Shown one piece after another: positions 11,968-23,450 of a stretch of DNA of 64,000 nt. Each line of letters begins with the position of its first letter. The first letter of the stretch is position 1. Source of the DNA: Turritopsis dohrnii (Eukaryota > Cnidaria > Hydrozoa > Anthoathecata > Oceaniidae); the NCBI GenBank assembly GCA_027922465.2, contig BQMF02000140.1:124001-188000 (forward strand), in the 5' to 3' direction. The notes below the pieces were generated by a model. That model ran no database searches. It was not told the origin of the DNA and saw nothing but the letters and a program-made list of their open reading frames with translations. The translations under genes were made by a program, and so were the position numbers.

Positions 11968-12885
11968 CTTGCTATTCATTTTTACTCAAGTGAGCTGGCA
12001 TACTGAGAAACTCTCTACTATTTTGTATTAATATTGTTGGAGTGAATGTTAAAAAAATTATTCAAATTTGTTTTGATATCTTATATATCTAGAAACCGAA
12101 TAAGAATGACATGGTGGCAAGAGAATCTGACCATATTGTTTGTCTAAGAAGTTTTTTGAGCTATATTGAATCTGTGACAATATAAAATCTTTATGTTACT
12201 GGAACCTTTTAGCAAGTTCCCTTCTCTTCAAAAATTGCTGTGTGCTTAGTCTCCCCTCTACTCTGACTTCAAATTAAGGACGCAATTGAGTTCCAAATCA
12301 ATGTCTTTTTATTCATGCATCAATTGTACTTGTATTATAATTCCAATTGTACTATTTCTATATTATTTTTTATTATCTGTAACTTTAGTCAATTGCGTTG
12401 CGTTATAACAATTATAATCAGTTATAAAGTAAATTTTTGTACATATATTTTGTTTTCAGATTTTATTACCTTCTTCTACGGATTTGCCTGTATTGGGTTA
12501 ATTAGTAATTGGAACAATTCTCTTTCAAGAGATTATAGCTGCGAAGCAAGTGTTCATATTTGAACTGGAAGCAGTAGAACCATTGTCAGGGTCTTACTGA
12601 ATAAGTACATATTCATTTCATCAAGAGAAACACGCTGTAGCCATACGACATAACGGTCATTTCTTTTAAAGTGAGAAGACAATGCTATGTTGGTATAATG
12701 AGATATGTGTTTGTTTTTTTGTGTGTTTTTTATGAAACATTGCTTGTTGATCCGTTTGTAATCACTCAGAATCCTAGTAGTTGCGATGCTGGTTACTCTA
12801 TAGTTTTTAGCAAAAAAAAGAAGCCGCTTGGCTTGAAGAGTTCAGAACGTAGCACAGCGATACACATCTAGTCGCAAAAATAAAA
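11968..12885. other. 3' flank of the beta-helix gene, no gene seen
   Basis: AT-rich sequence with only short chance frames (12315-12563, 12671-12871) lacking any recognised domain. An AATAAA lies near 12877, about 0.9 kb after the stop, and is too distant to assign with confidence. Confidence 0.3.
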
Positions 12886-13240
12886 CATTGCCGAATTGCC
12901 AAACTTTGGTCAACTCAAATTCGAAATCAGCACCTTTCAAATGTTATCCGTGCAAAATTTCATGAAAATTGAAGAACTCTTGACATTTGGCCCAAATTCG
13001 GCCTGAATTTCCAATTCCTTGTCAAATCTGACAAAACGACTGTCAAATTCGAAATCAGCACCTTTCAAGTGTGATCAGTACAAAATTTTGTGAAATATTA
13101 AGAACTTTCTAAATTTGGTCTAAATTTGGCCTAAATTGCCGAAGTTTGGCCAAACCTGTCAAAATCACTGTCAAATTTGAGATCAGCACCTTTCAACTGT
13201 GCTCTGTGCAAAACTTCATGAAAATGGGTCAACTGGAAGT
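12886..13240. repeat. 128-bp tandem repeat, about three units
   Basis: The phrase TCAAATTCGAAATCAGCACC begins at 12915 and 13043, with a variant at 13171, giving a 128-bp period. Units also share CCAAATTTGGCC-like palindromic stretches. No coding potential; looks like a short local minisatellite. Confidence 0.8.
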
Positions 13241-14820
13241 CCGAATTTGGGAATTCTTCTCCTAAACTCAATTAAAAATATTACAACTCAATTTCCATTC
13301 CTTATCATAATGTTGATATTCCAGGAGGATGTTCTGAGAGCTTCATAACACAGAGTGCAAATAAATTCTTGAAAATGAAAAAAAACTTAACTATTAAATT
13401 TTTTATGCCACTGATTATAAAATAATTTCTGTTGGTTATTAAAATTCTGTCAGAAACCATAAAGCCATTAAGTTTATCGACATTCACACATTATCAATAA
13501 TGTTTTTCCGTAAAACATATAACTAGCATGTAGCTTTAGCTAAAAGTGCTCCCGCGCTCAAGCATTACAATTTGTACACACAGCAAGCTTTACAAAAAGA
13601 ACTATTTTGGTTGATTTGTGACCTGATAAATGGCGTACGCGCATGCTTAAATATTTCAACAAAGACAGTTTCTTGGGACGCCTCAAAACTGCTCAACACT
13701 CGCTCAAAATTGTTTTAAAACTGCTTTGCAATTGTAACTTTTAACGCATCGAAACAGTCATAAAGTAACCCCCTTCATTCAAAGAGTTGACAGGATGGCA
13801 TGAATTGAATTTCAAGACAAACTAAATAATTAAAAAACTATTGAATCGGTCAACGGTCATTTAAAGAACAAGCATTGTTTAAGACGTCATTTCTATTGTT
13901 TTGAAGAGAACAAGAGTTAGGGAGATCAAAAAGTTCAGATGAAACTTTTGATAACATTGTATAAACACAATAAAAACAAGAAGAATTGTGAGCATGATCA
14001 TTTTGAAATGGGAGATCAGATTTGAAAACTCATTGACGGATGGTCTTCACGGTTTTAGAATTACAACTATTTCCAATTAAAAGAACAATTAATTGTTCAT
14101 ATAAAGCAATAGTTAAAAAGTTTTACAATACAACAAATATTTTAATGAGTAGTGTAACCATGTGGCATAGTGTAGCGGTGGCGGTATTTCAAAACCAACT
14201 TGGAACCAAATAGATCTAAACTTAAACAGATGAAAATCTGCACAAAACTTTGTTACTTTTTGTCATCTCTTAGGACCTAAGTCACACTGATGCTAACATA
14301 CCTTTTGAAAAGTGTAAAGAACGCTTAACAAGCAATCTCAGAAAGTATTTGCTACAAACAGAAGAAATGGGTGAACTGAAACCATGGATACATATTTTAT
14401 AACGAAAATAAGATTGGTTAAAACCAAAAGCAAAAAAAAAACTTTTCAAAAAAAAATTAAAGTGAAAAAATCCATAAGAAATCTAAGTTTGAAAACAAAA
14501 AATTGCCAAAGTTTACATGAAAAATAAGAATAAAATATAAAAAAGTTCTATTGATCATGATAAAACTAGGTTTGTGGAACAGTTAAAGAAGAAAACACGG
14601 AGAATGACCATTTGTAATATGGCTTTCTTGCATACACAAAAATCCAATTAAAATTTTAGATCCGCCAAAAATCAGTGCATTGAATAAAATTTATTGAATG
14701 AAAAATTTAGAGCTAAAACATATACAAAAATACAATAATGTATATGGTTGGCAAAATTTCAGATTTCAAGCTGTGATTCAAAATCCTTGTCGTTCACTTC
14801 ACTAAAACAACGCAAAAGTA
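13241..14820. other. AT-rich spacer
   Basis: No gene recognised. The last about 230 bp (from about 14590) resemble the tail of the satellite-like units found at 56-64 kb (AACACGGA followed by a TTTCTTGC...AAATCCAA stretch, as at 61385), so the repeat block probably extends left of the hairpin at 14825. Confidence 0.3.
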
Positions 14821-14824
14821 ATAT

Positions 14825-16300
14825 GAACAAGATGCCTTAACAGGCAAAAGGATTTCTGCAAAATCTGCTAAAGCATGAAAAATAAAAGACCATATGTGAC
14901 ATATTTGAAATGTGAAAAGGATTATATGATTTGCAAAATAAAACATCACATTTCTAATCATGTGCTCCCCAGGACATTGTCAAGAAGGATAATTGACACT
15001 ATGTGAGATTTATAATGTATATACAGCCAATAAACTGGATTACATCCAAATGACATTAAATATTCCTTATTTGAAACAATATCAAGGATATATTGATCCT
15101 TTCAGATATCACAATGAATATGCACGTAACTCATAAACTCTAAAAGTTCTGAATTTCTGAATTTGATACTTAGTGCCAATCTTCCTAAATCACAAGCACA
15201 AAAAAGCACACAGATTTTGGTCATGTAAAATACAGAACACATACCAGAATCAACATATAACTGAAATCAGAAATTTCTGTTTTAGTTTGATTAACGATAT
15301 GACATGAACTCACAAACATTCCTGATCTAAGTTGACATTTATGACCTGTTTTTAAAAATTCTTTAAGAAATTCGAAAAAAAGGTTGAATGATTTTTGCAA
15401 CATAACATCGCATTTCTGATTTCAAATGCATTGCGAAAGTGTAATTCACACTATGTAAAACTTTATTGTAGGTATACACCACTGATGACATAAAACATCC
15501 TTTATTTCGGGGGGTACGAAATATTATTGGTACGAAATATTGCTTATATTGATCTTTTCAGATTATCATGGTGATTACATATGTAAATCATATTCTTTAA
15601 ACATTTGATATGTACTGTCAATCTTTTTAATTGCAAACAGAATTATCAATATCGCAAACACAAAAAGTTAGCAAAGGTTTTGATCACTAAAAGTATATAT
15701 ACGTATATGTATGCTCTAAAGCACACACATTATTATATAACTGAAAGGAAAGTTTTGTATTGTGTTACATTATGTGCAGTGTTTTAGGTAAGCCATTCAC
15801 AATAAGAGACATTATTGACAGTGTATAACGTAAAAACTGATCAAACAATAAAATATTAAAAACATTAAAACATTGAACATCAAATATTAAAAGTAAGTGG
15901 TGCAGAGAGTAGACACACATTTTTGATGTTGGAGCTGAAGAGGAAACTGAGCTGAGCTTAAGTATCCACATCTTAAAAAGCATAACAGCCCATATACGAA
16001 ACAAACAAGGATGTTTTGTTTTTACGCTTATAGAATCTCAAGACATGTTTCCACAACAAACAAACAAATATATACCTTTTGACTCTTCTGGTTACGAAAT
16101 GTTGAGAATTTCTTTTCAGTTAGAAAAGAACGATCACAGTTCAAGATATTTATAAGTTTCTTCTATATATTTTCGTTTTTGAACTTATACACTTGTGTAA
16201 GTCTAAGAGGGTTTCTTCCCGCTTCGGTTTCATGTAAACGCACGCATGAATTTTCAAAAAACCGCTAGGTTTGGACACTATGAAAAAACGGAGAAAAACC
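14825..16300 (+). repeat. Satellite-like unit, type A (copy 1)
   Basis: Begins with GAACAAGATGCC and a small hairpin (TGCCTTAACAGGCA) and ends near the GGTTTGGACA motif plus A-rich stretch. It is homologous to 56190-58650 and 59991-61420 and, inverted, to 49040-52597. Shared landmarks include GAGCTGAAGAGGAAACTGAG (15932) and the TATTGATCCTTTCAG stretch. No protein is encoded. It sits directly upstream of pseudogene copy 2, as the inverted unit sits directly upstream of copy 3. Confidence 0.75.
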
Positions 16301-16598
16301 AAAGCCGGTTTAAGCGATTTTAGCATACGAAATTCCTAAATAACATAGTATATATAATAGTAAATAAGGAAAGAGATACGAAAAAACATTCTGTCTCCCA
16401 CCCTAGTTTTTATCATAACACCACGAAGAAGAGCGAACTGAAATTCAAGTCTACAATATTTGATTGTTCAAAAGTGTATTTCAGCAGAAAACGAAAATGC
16501 CGACCGGACCAAATGGATATATCCATGATTTGACCTTTGTAATGCTATCAGTCACAAATTGTATGATGTAAATGGTTCCCTAATGTAAACTTGATCCA

Positions 16599-18477
16599 AT
16601 GTTAACTATAAATTGCGTGATTCCCTTTTTACGTTATCATTTCCGGGTTCATTTCGTATCACTGACGGGCATTGACAGCAGGAACTGCGGAATCATCACG
16701 AATCCATGTAAAACATTAAGCTATATCTACTATGAAAGAGTTGAAAGAAATGGTTTAATGATTATAATGAATGCAAACTGTGATGTACAAAAGATAAACA
16801 AAACAATTTTGTTATCTGGCTTCACTGTTGACATTAAGGAAATGGAAAATAATGGCTGCTTACCAACTATTACAGGAAGCAAGGGAATGGCAATGTTTGG
16901 TGTGTATTATAATACAAGGAATATCAATATTTCCATACAAAGTCTTAAATTCTTGGATATAAATTTAGTTGAAGTTATTGAAAGAAAGTTTGAAGGAATT
17001 CACATCAATATTAGGAAATGTTACATCAAAGGGATGATGAATAAAGATTTCCTTGCTATCAATTTCACTGAGCAATCACAACCTTTGAACCACACAATTG
17101 TTTCCATTTCCAACAGCTCATTTTTTTCTGGTGGAATAAAAGTGTCAGGCCATTACCAACACCCAAATGCAATGGTAAAAGTAACCAGCTCAAGATTTTT
17201 GAATATCGATATACTGATTTTGCATCGATGTCAGTTCAATTGAAAAATGAATACGGACCCCTTCAGACGTTGAGAATGCTACTTCTGTTAGAATACATGA
17301 TGTGTTGATCCAGGATGTCATTTGTGGAGGAGCTATCATAATAAAACGTTCTTATTGCATAGCTCATGGCTGAATGGCAATAAATGTCCGTGCAAAGTTT
17401 GCTGTGCTTGAAATGATTTATGGGGCATTAAATCTGTCGAATTTGATTGTTAGAAATGTGAGTTGCCAGATTGTCATCAATGCTCAGATGCAGAACTCAG
17501 TATCAATGTCTAACATTTTCATGGAAGATGTGATGACAATTGTAAGTTCGTTTCTTTTATACAAAGTTAATCACCTTAAAATCATGGAGATTGTCGTTCT
17601 TAGAGGATCATGGGATTGGACAGGTGTTTTTTGTGATCATGTGACATCAGCATTCATATCAAAATTACATATTAAAGAGATCAAAGTAAAGAAATTATAT
17701 ATGTTTTTTAACAACGTAGATCATATAAACATGACGGAGGTCAACATTGACAAGGGATCAGCAGAACTCAGCGTTGCTCATGCCATGAATGTAAAAACAG
17801 TGTTTGTATCACATTTTCACACCCAAGAGACAAAAGTAGAATACAGTTTTGTGTATTTAAAGAACGTAAATCTTATAAACATGACGAACATAAACTTTAA
17901 ATACAGATTGACTGGCGAAACTTGTGTTTTCTTTTGGAATGTAAGAGCAGCATCTATATCAAATGTTCACATCAAAGAAACGAACGTAGAATACAGCTTT
18001 CTGTATTGTAACAACGTAGATCATATTACTATGACGGAGGTCAACTTTCAAAACAGATCATCGTGTCAGTCTGGTGTTTATTTTCACAAAGTAAATTCAG
18101 CTTTTATATCAAATTTCCAAATCAAAGAGACAAATGTAGATCAATATTTTCTGAATTTTGTTGATATAGATAATATTATTATGACGGAGATCAACTTGGA
18201 ATACGGATCAGCGGGTCAGTCTGGTGTTTATTTTAGCAAAGTAAATACAACGTTTATATCGAACTTTCACACCAAAGAAACAAAAGTAAAACATAATTAT
18301 CTGTATTTGATCAACCTAAATCATATTAATGTAATGGAGATCAGCATTAAAAAGGAACAGAGTGGTGGTTGTCTAAAGTTGAGGGATTTGAAGTCAGTGT
18401 CACTGACAACTATCATTATAGAGAACACGTCATCAAATGAAGTAATGTTTGACCTTGTTGCAGTTGACAATGTAATT
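16599..18477 (+). pseudogene. Beta-helix/multi-TM gene copy 2, 5' part
   Basis: Clear homologue of copy 1 from its exon 2 start (G-x-DS-x-NCG at about 16670). Four lesions mark it as dead. The intron acceptor equivalent to 6963 is AC rather than AG. A stop ends the first frame at 17243. About 17244-17373 is deleted and frameshifted relative to copy 1. A TGA sits directly before the frame that resumes at 17374. The 17374-18477 segment keeps 150-bp repeats and reads cleanly until a Ngaro retrotransposon interrupts it after the codons for AVDNV. The gene resumes at 23451. No signal exon was found upstream. The long clean frame suggests fairly recent death. Confidence 0.85.
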
Positions 18478-18572
18478 CCCGACTAATCTTCCCTCTTGGT
18501 TACACACATTACATGAAATAGAAAACAACCACATTTCACGGTATGATTTGGTATTTGGATTCGCAACATGTA
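18478..18572 (-). repeat. Ngaro split direct repeat B2
   Basis: 95 bp identical to 19087-19181 except one base. It forms the 3' end (minus strand) of the element and abuts the host codons of pseudogene copy 2. Confidence 0.92.
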
Positions 18573-18930
18573 CACAGTGTGAGTAAATTATGCCCCATAA
18601 AGATACCGTACGTGTATATATACATTTATTATGTGTGACTAAGCCGGCAGCGAAAAACCTACAATCTATCCTAGAAGGAGGAAACGTCGTCTTCGAACCA
18701 AATGCGTCAGTCACGGGTACCCTCGAAGTATAAGGGTCTCATTATCTACAATCTATCAAGTAAAAGAAAAGCAAATGGATGTGAATGAAGCCATTTTTCC
18801 AACACGTTGTTTGATACCAGCAAATCAAATGGCAGGAGTAGGTCTTCATGCCTTCATCACTGTGGATGCCATTTCTCGTCGAAGATGCAAAAAAAAAAAA
18901 AAAAAAAAAAAAAAATTATTAACACATTTG
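18573..18930 (-). other. Ngaro 3' segment between A2 and B2
   Basis: Non-coding stretch of the element. It contains an A run of about 28 bases (T run on the element's coding strand) near 18889-18915. No other structure is recognised. Confidence 0.5.
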
Positions 18931-19181
18931 AAAAACTTATGACACTGTGTATGTTGAGAGATCCGAGAGAATAACAAATATCCACAACGCCCATTTTATG
19001 GCCATGCGTCCGCGCATGCTCAACCTCGTTCCAAGAAACGTCGGGAAAATATTTACCAGCTACCGGGTTTGCTGGAAAAAACATTTCCCGACTAATCTTC
19101 CCTCTTGGTTACACACATTACATGAAATAGAAAACAACAACATTTCACGGTATGATTTGGTATTTGGATTCGCAACATGTA
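18931..19181 (-). repeat. Ngaro internal A2-B1 junction
   Basis: 18931-19086 repeats the element's outer end 23295-23450 (156 bp, a few mismatches) and 19087-19181 repeats the other outer end. Their junction, ACATTT|CCCGACTAAT at 19086/19087, is the sequence that would form if the two termini were joined in a circle, matching the circular-intermediate model for these elements. Confidence 0.92.
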
Positions 19182-19244
19182 ATCCGAGAGAGAGAAAAAG
19201 ATTGTAGAGATGCAGCTTATGTATTACCGTTTACTCAAAGTACA

Positions 19245-20207
19245 TTACAATCCTAAAGACTTTGAGATACTTAACCTTTCTTTAATGGAATCTTTTATGT
19301 ATCCATTTTTGCTTTTCTCTGAACTCCACCTTCCGTGCTTTGATATCAATCTGTCACCAATGTTGTTGGCTGAGGCAGCTGTTGCACCACCAGATCTCAA
19401 GCTGTGTAAACCAAAGTCTCTGTAATCTAAATCGAACACTTTCAATTTCTCGATAAAGATCTCGCGTGCTCTAGGGTAACTTATACCTTGGCTTTTAGAC
19501 GCAACATGTCCATTTCTGGAACTAAATAATCTAGAAATCAAGTAAAAATTTTTGTCAGAAAATTTGTTAACATTGCACAAGGAAAGAAATTTTTCGAGCA
19601 ACTTGACCGGGCAATAATCGGATTCCAGTCTTGAAATAAAAACAGTATTGCCTTCTCTATGTTGATCACATTTCGACTTTTTCAATGTTACCTCGATGTG
19701 AGTATCGGTAAAAACTGCATGTTTTAATTGAACAGAAAGGAGTTCTTGAATCCTAAAAAATCCAGCAAAACCAAGAAAACACATTACCAGGAATCTGAGA
19801 TCGTACAGGTTCACTGGAAAACAATTAAATTTATGAAAAAATGTTTTAAGTAGTTCGGGTGAAATCGGTTCCTTTGGATGCTTTAATGCAGAAGATGCGA
19901 GTCGTAAAGCACCTTCAAAAGCAAGTTTAACGAATGGATTATCGGTAGGCGAAATTAGGCCAGAGATGTTGTGGCCCCAACGAATTCCGTAGAAACTCGA
20001 GGTTAAAGCACCTTTGGTCTTATAGGTTGTTAAAACGTAAATTAAGAATAAAGCAACATGGAATGGATTTGCTGGAAGTTGGCCGACTTCTTGTTTGTCT
20101 TTGCACCAATTACACCATCGGTTCCAACCGTTGAAGTATTTGGAATTCGTAGAAGATGCTAAGCCAGATTCAATTAATCTAGGCAATGAATTTGATAAAG
20201 AAATCAA
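19245..20207 (-). CDS. Tyrosine recombinase (Ngaro integrase)
   Basis: A 320-residue protein of the phage-integrase-like tyrosine recombinase fold used by DIRS/Ngaro elements for integration. The catalytic residues are visible: Arg152 in FFRIQELLSV, His268 and Arg271 in HSLRSGG, His291 in HGRW and the nucleophile Tyr303 in NGYIKDS. A lysine near 178 fits the beta2-beta3 position. The frame is intact with an ATG start. It is the last of three minus-strand genes in the element, separated from the RT gene by a 36-bp minisatellite. Confidence 0.92.
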   Translation of the reverse strand: MISLSNSLPRLIESGLASSTNSKYFNGWNRWCNWCKDKQEVGQLPANPFHVALFLIYVLTTYKTKGALTSSFYGIRWGHNISGLISPTDNPFVKLAFEGALRLASSALKHPKEPISPELLKTFFHKFNCFPVNLYDLRFLVMCFLGFAGFFRIQELLSVQLKHAVFTDTHIEVTLKKSKCDQHREGNTVFISRLESDYCPVKLLEKFLSLCNVNKFSDKNFYLISRLFSSRNGHVASKSQGISYPRAREIFIEKLKVFDLDYRDFGLHSLRSGGATAASANNIGDRLISKHGRWSSEKSKNGYIKDSIKERLSISKSLGL

Positions 20208-20344
20208 ATCTTGATTATGAAGATTCTGTGTTTCCGTCCATATCCCTATGTTCCGACGCCCTGAAAAAGGAATACTTCCAGAATCGATTTTACAAAACTG
20301 TAATTAAATAAAATTAATGAATTAATTAACTTTGATGCACTGAA

Positions 20345-20580
20345 ACTCTTTGCTGTAAAGCCTCCTATTTAAAGAATACAAACCTGGGCTGTAAAGCGTC
20401 CCGTCTAGGGAATACAGATGACGGCTGTAAAGCCTCCCGTCTAGGGAATACCAATCTTGGCTGTAAAGCCTCCCGTCTAGGGAATACCAATCATGGCTGT
20501 AAAGCCTCCCGTCTAGGGAATACAATTCTGGTGGCTGTGAAGCCTCCTGTCTAGGAAATACAAACCTAGACTGTAACTCC
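20345..20580 (-). repeat. 36-bp minisatellite inside the Ngaro element
   Basis: GGCTGTAAAGCCTCCCGTCT recurs at 20423, 20459 and 20495 (36-bp period), with diverged units on both sides, about six in all. On the minus strand one frame reads a 12-residue repeat (YSLDGRLYSQDW), but it follows the RT stop and has no own start context, so it is treated as non-coding. Confidence 0.85.
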
Positions 20581-20686
20581 CTCCGTCCAGGAATGGAATA
20601 TCTGGTTCCAAAAGTCTGTCTTATCTAAGTAATTAATAGTAAACATAGTTAATCGAGAAAGGAGACAGATTAGTCAGAAATCGTAT

Positions 20687-22504
20687 CTATTCAGAAAAAG
20701 AAACAAATAATGCTATGGCGTTAAAATTGGTGTACCCAGAGAAAACAGTGTTTTCAGAAAATGCAATGTAAAAAGGACTAACAACAGTGAAATGCTTCAC
20801 AAATGAAGCCAGATGAACGCCGTCTGGATAAATCAGTGGCCAAAAATAAGCGGATTTCCACAAAGGGACTAAAACTGTACCACTGCATCTACAAAGGCGC
20901 ATGTGCCTAAAGACAGAACCGATTAGGTTAACTGGAGGACAAATCCAGTTGTTTTCATTACGCCAATCTAAAGTAAAAGCGTCAACTCCTGAAGTGCCAG
21001 AACAATAAAATTTTGAATTGAATACTTCTACTTTTCTATTCTTGTCGTCAGCAAATCTATCGACCGTGAAAGGGCCATATAATCTATCAAGCGTGTTAAA
21101 AGTCGTGTAATCAATTCCCCAATTGTCAGAATCAGTGCATTTACTTAAATTATCAGCAATTACGTTTTGTTCTCTGGGAATCCACTTTGGGATTAATTTG
21201 ATATCATGCTGTAAGCAAAATTTGAATATGTCGACAGCCACATCATGTAAATACTTTTTACAGCTACCAACGGAAAGAATTCGTGTCGCGTTAAGACTAT
21301 CCAAATGAATATTAACAGACTCGGAGGTAAGTTGGTGACGAAAACTAGATAAGACATATTTAACTGCTAAAAGCTCCCTGAGTGTAGAACTTGTTGTTTG
21401 CTCGGTTAAAAAAAATTTTCCTGCACAAAGTTTTTGACTTAACCTTTCAAAAATAAAACCACCATAGCCGGTACTACTAGCATCAGTGAAAACAATTTTT
21501 CCCGTCACAGGCCTGGGTTTGTATGTGTAGCCATTGTACGAATCAACGTTAATGTACCAGAAATTGAGCTCATCTTTGGAAGCAACGTCTAATATTAAAG
21601 GATGAAACCAACTCCTTCTTGATTCTATTGCTCGATACAAATTTCTTGTGAAAAGCCTCACTAATGGTCCTATAGCACGATGCATAGACGCAAGTTGACC
21701 GGCGATCTTTGAAAGTTGCCTAGCAGTTGTAAAAGACTGACCCAAAATTGTGGAAATATTCTCTTTTAATTTGGTGATTTTTCTTTTAGGAACGGTGAAG
21801 GTCATAGCAGATGTATCGACGATAACCCCTAACCACTTTCCAACTTGCTTTGGTGTAAAATCGCTTTTAACAACGTTGATGACAAACCCTGAACTACACA
21901 AATCTTTAAAGACGATTTTCGATGAATTGAGACATTCTGTAAAAGTGCTATTAGCATTTATGCCGTCGTCAATATAAACGATACTACGGATGCCCAACGA
22001 CCTCCAACGTCTGACGAGTGGACGTACTATTTTGGTAAATACGTAACAGGCAGATGCAAGGCCAAACGGAAGCACCATAAAAATAAAATAACGAATTTTA
22101 CCATTTGGAAACTCCCAACAAAATCCTAAGTATTTCCAATGCTCTGGATGGATATCAACATGATGATAACCGGAAGAAAGGTCAAACTTGGTAAAATAGT
22201 CGCCTTGATCAAACATTTCGGCTAATACTGATAAATCCTCGCAGCGAAACTTACTAATCTTTATGTACTTGTTTACGTGTCTTAAATCGATGACGAGCCT
22301 TAATTTAGGATGCTCTGCAACGGTCAAAGGATTACAGCAATAAGGTCTGGAATTTACTTCTTTGATACAACCTTTTGTGAGCAAAGTGTGGATAGCTTCT
22401 TCAACAAATTTAGTGTGCTTCAAACGGGGTCGATTATTTTTAGCGTAAAACGGCGGAGGGGTTTTCAAAAAAGGTAAAAAATATCCAGACAGACGAAGCA
22501 TCAA
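20687..22504 (-). CDS. Reverse transcriptase / RNase H (Ngaro pol)
   Basis: 605 readable residues. The RT core has KLRLVIDLRHVNKY, the first catalytic Asp108 in KFDLSSGYHH, LPFGLASACYVF, the YIDD box at 177-180 and KWLGV. RNase H follows with Asp341 (FTDASSTGYGG), Glu377 (RELLAV), Asp402 (HLDSLNA) and Asp451 (IADNLSK). The conserved C-terminal extension of DIRS-like pols is present. The annotated Met is not the natural start: the expected upstream motif GRLRKHVSFWENTLDAS is encoded just before it (about 22500-22550) in another frame. The pol N-terminus is therefore broken by a small indel near 22490-22510. Confidence 0.9.
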   Translation of the reverse strand: MMLRLSGYFLPFLKTPPPFYAKNNRPRLKHTKFVEEAIHTLLTKGCIKEVNSRPYCCNPLTVAEHPKLRLVIDLRHVNKYIKISKFRCEDLSVLAEMFDQGDYFTKFDLSSGYHHVDIHPEHWKYLGFCWEFPNGKIRYFIFMVLPFGLASACYVFTKIVRPLVRRWRSLGIRSIVYIDDGINANSTFTECLNSSKIVFKDLCSSGFVINVVKSDFTPKQVGKWLGVIVDTSAMTFTVPKRKITKLKENISTILGQSFTTARQLSKIAGQLASMHRAIGPLVRLFTRNLYRAIESRRSWFHPLILDVASKDELNFWYINVDSYNGYTYKPRPVTGKIVFTDASSTGYGGFIFERLSQKLCAGKFFLTEQTTSSTLRELLAVKYVLSSFRHQLTSESVNIHLDSLNATRILSVGSCKKYLHDVAVDIFKFCLQHDIKLIPKWIPREQNVIADNLSKCTDSDNWGIDYTTFNTLDRLYGPFTVDRFADDKNRKVEVFNSKFYCSGTSGVDAFTLDWRNENNWICPPVNLIGSVFRHMRLCRCSGTVLVPLWKSAYFWPLIYPDGVHLASFVKHFTVVSPFYIAFSENTVFSGYTNFNAIALFVSFSE

Positions 22505-22587
22505 GGGTGTTTTCCCAAAAAGATACGTGTTTTCTCAACCTTCCCACAACAGAATATACATTTTCTGAGGTTTCGTATTCATAATCT

Positions 22588-23271
22588 CTACTGTCCAGAA
22601 TTCCGTGGTTTGTTTCTTGGGCAGGAGGCAACAAAATGTCCTCTCTCTCCACATAAGAAACAAGAGGATCTAAAATTTAAAAATTCACTTCTTGCTTTAA
22701 ACCTTTGGACCGGAGTAACATCAAAAGATTCTCGTTTGGTATAAAAGTTTTCACTAGAACGAATGTCCTTATTTAGACGTTTTCTTCTATTATCAGAATT
22801 TTTCTTCTTGTTAGCTGCTGCTTGACGCCTAGACCTATTAATGCGTTTCTCGTCCTCAGAGTTATCAGCAAGGGTATCAGAAGTATAGCATCTCACAACT
22901 TCCCAACCATCATCCTCCCTATCCGCTATCTTAATCAATTTTTGCCTTTTCGCAATTAAGGTCTTACCTTCGTCCAACTGTTCCTTCACTTTTTCTTCAT
23001 CCCCATTCTCTAACGCAAGTTCAGCATCAAATAAAACCTGTTCAACTTTATTGTTATGCTCGTATTGCTGTTTATTGTAAGCACGTTTGAAAGAAGGGAT
23101 TTCAGCAGCTTTCACCTTTTTTGCGATACTTTGCGATTCTTCAGTCAATGATCTCTTCCCAGCGGCGGTTACTTCTCTAACGATATCTTCTTTAATAACA
23201 GAAATAGAATCTCTCACAATCTGGTTAATTCTTACTGTTAACTCTTCTAACAATGCGGATGAATCAGTCAT
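22588..23271 (-). CDS. Gag-like protein with CCHC zinc knuckle (Ngaro)
   Basis: First gene of the element. An open frame extends upstream to 23448, but that part lies in terminal repeat A. The Met at 23271 (MTDSSALLEEL) is the likelier start, giving about 228 residues. A helical charged middle (LIAKRQKLIKIADRED, then a basic RSRRQAAANKKK stretch) resembles gag ORFs of DIRS-group elements. The C-terminus has a zinc knuckle, CFLCGERGHFVASC (C-x2-C-x4-H-x4-C), for nucleic-acid binding. Confidence 0.8.
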   Translation of the reverse strand: MTDSSALLEELTVRINQIVRDSISVIKEDIVREVTAAGKRSLTEESQSIAKKVKAAEIPSFKRAYNKQQYEHNNKVEQVLFDAELALENGDEEKVKEQLDEGKTLIAKRQKLIKIADREDDGWEVVRCYTSDTLADNSEDEKRINRSRRQAAANKKKNSDNRRKRLNKDIRSSENFYTKRESFDVTPVQRFKARSEFLNFRSSCFLCGERGHFVASCPRNKPRNSGQ

Positions 23272-23294
23272 GTTGAAGAAAGATACAGTCAACA

Positions 23295-23450
23295 AAAAAC
23301 TTATGACACTGTGTATGTTGAGAGATCCGAGAGAATAACAGATATCCACAACGCCCATTTTATGGCCATGCGTCCGCGCATGCTCAACCTCGTTCCCAGA
23401 AACGTCGGGAAAATATTTACCAGCTATCGGGTTTGCTGGAAAAAACATTT
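23295..23450 (-). repeat. Ngaro split direct repeat A1
   Basis: 156 bp at the element's 5' end (minus strand), near-identical to 18931-19086. It directly abuts the resumed host sequence ATATCTGACTTGGAGG of pseudogene copy 2. Confidence 0.92.

Larger units (their letters stand above)
18478..23450 (-). mobile_element. Ngaro/DIRS-type tyrosine-recombinase retrotransposon
   Basis: A 4973-bp element inserted in pseudogene copy 2. In minus-strand order: repeat A1 (23450-23295), gag (23271-22588), RT/RNase H (about 22640-20687), tyrosine recombinase (20207-19245), repeat B1 (19181-19087), repeat A2 (19086-18931), then B2 (18572-18478). This A1-ORFs-B1-A2-B2 split direct repeat arrangement is diagnostic of Ngaro-like elements. 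Comparison with copy 3 (53340-53356) shows the target reads straight through GTAATTATATCTGA with no duplication beyond a shared T tract, as expected for recombinase-mediated integration. The RT N-terminus is frameshifted, so this copy is probably dead or mobilised only in trans. Confidence 0.92.

Noticed and set aside
18857..19084. Short frame starting MFFPANPVAGKYF as a second gag start
   Set aside because: It is the translation of terminal repeat A2, which also precedes the real gag Met in A1.
20322..20525. 67-codon frame of 12-residue repeats (YSLDGRLYS) as a protein
   Set aside because: It is the translation of a 36-bp minisatellite lying between two transposon genes, without independent support.
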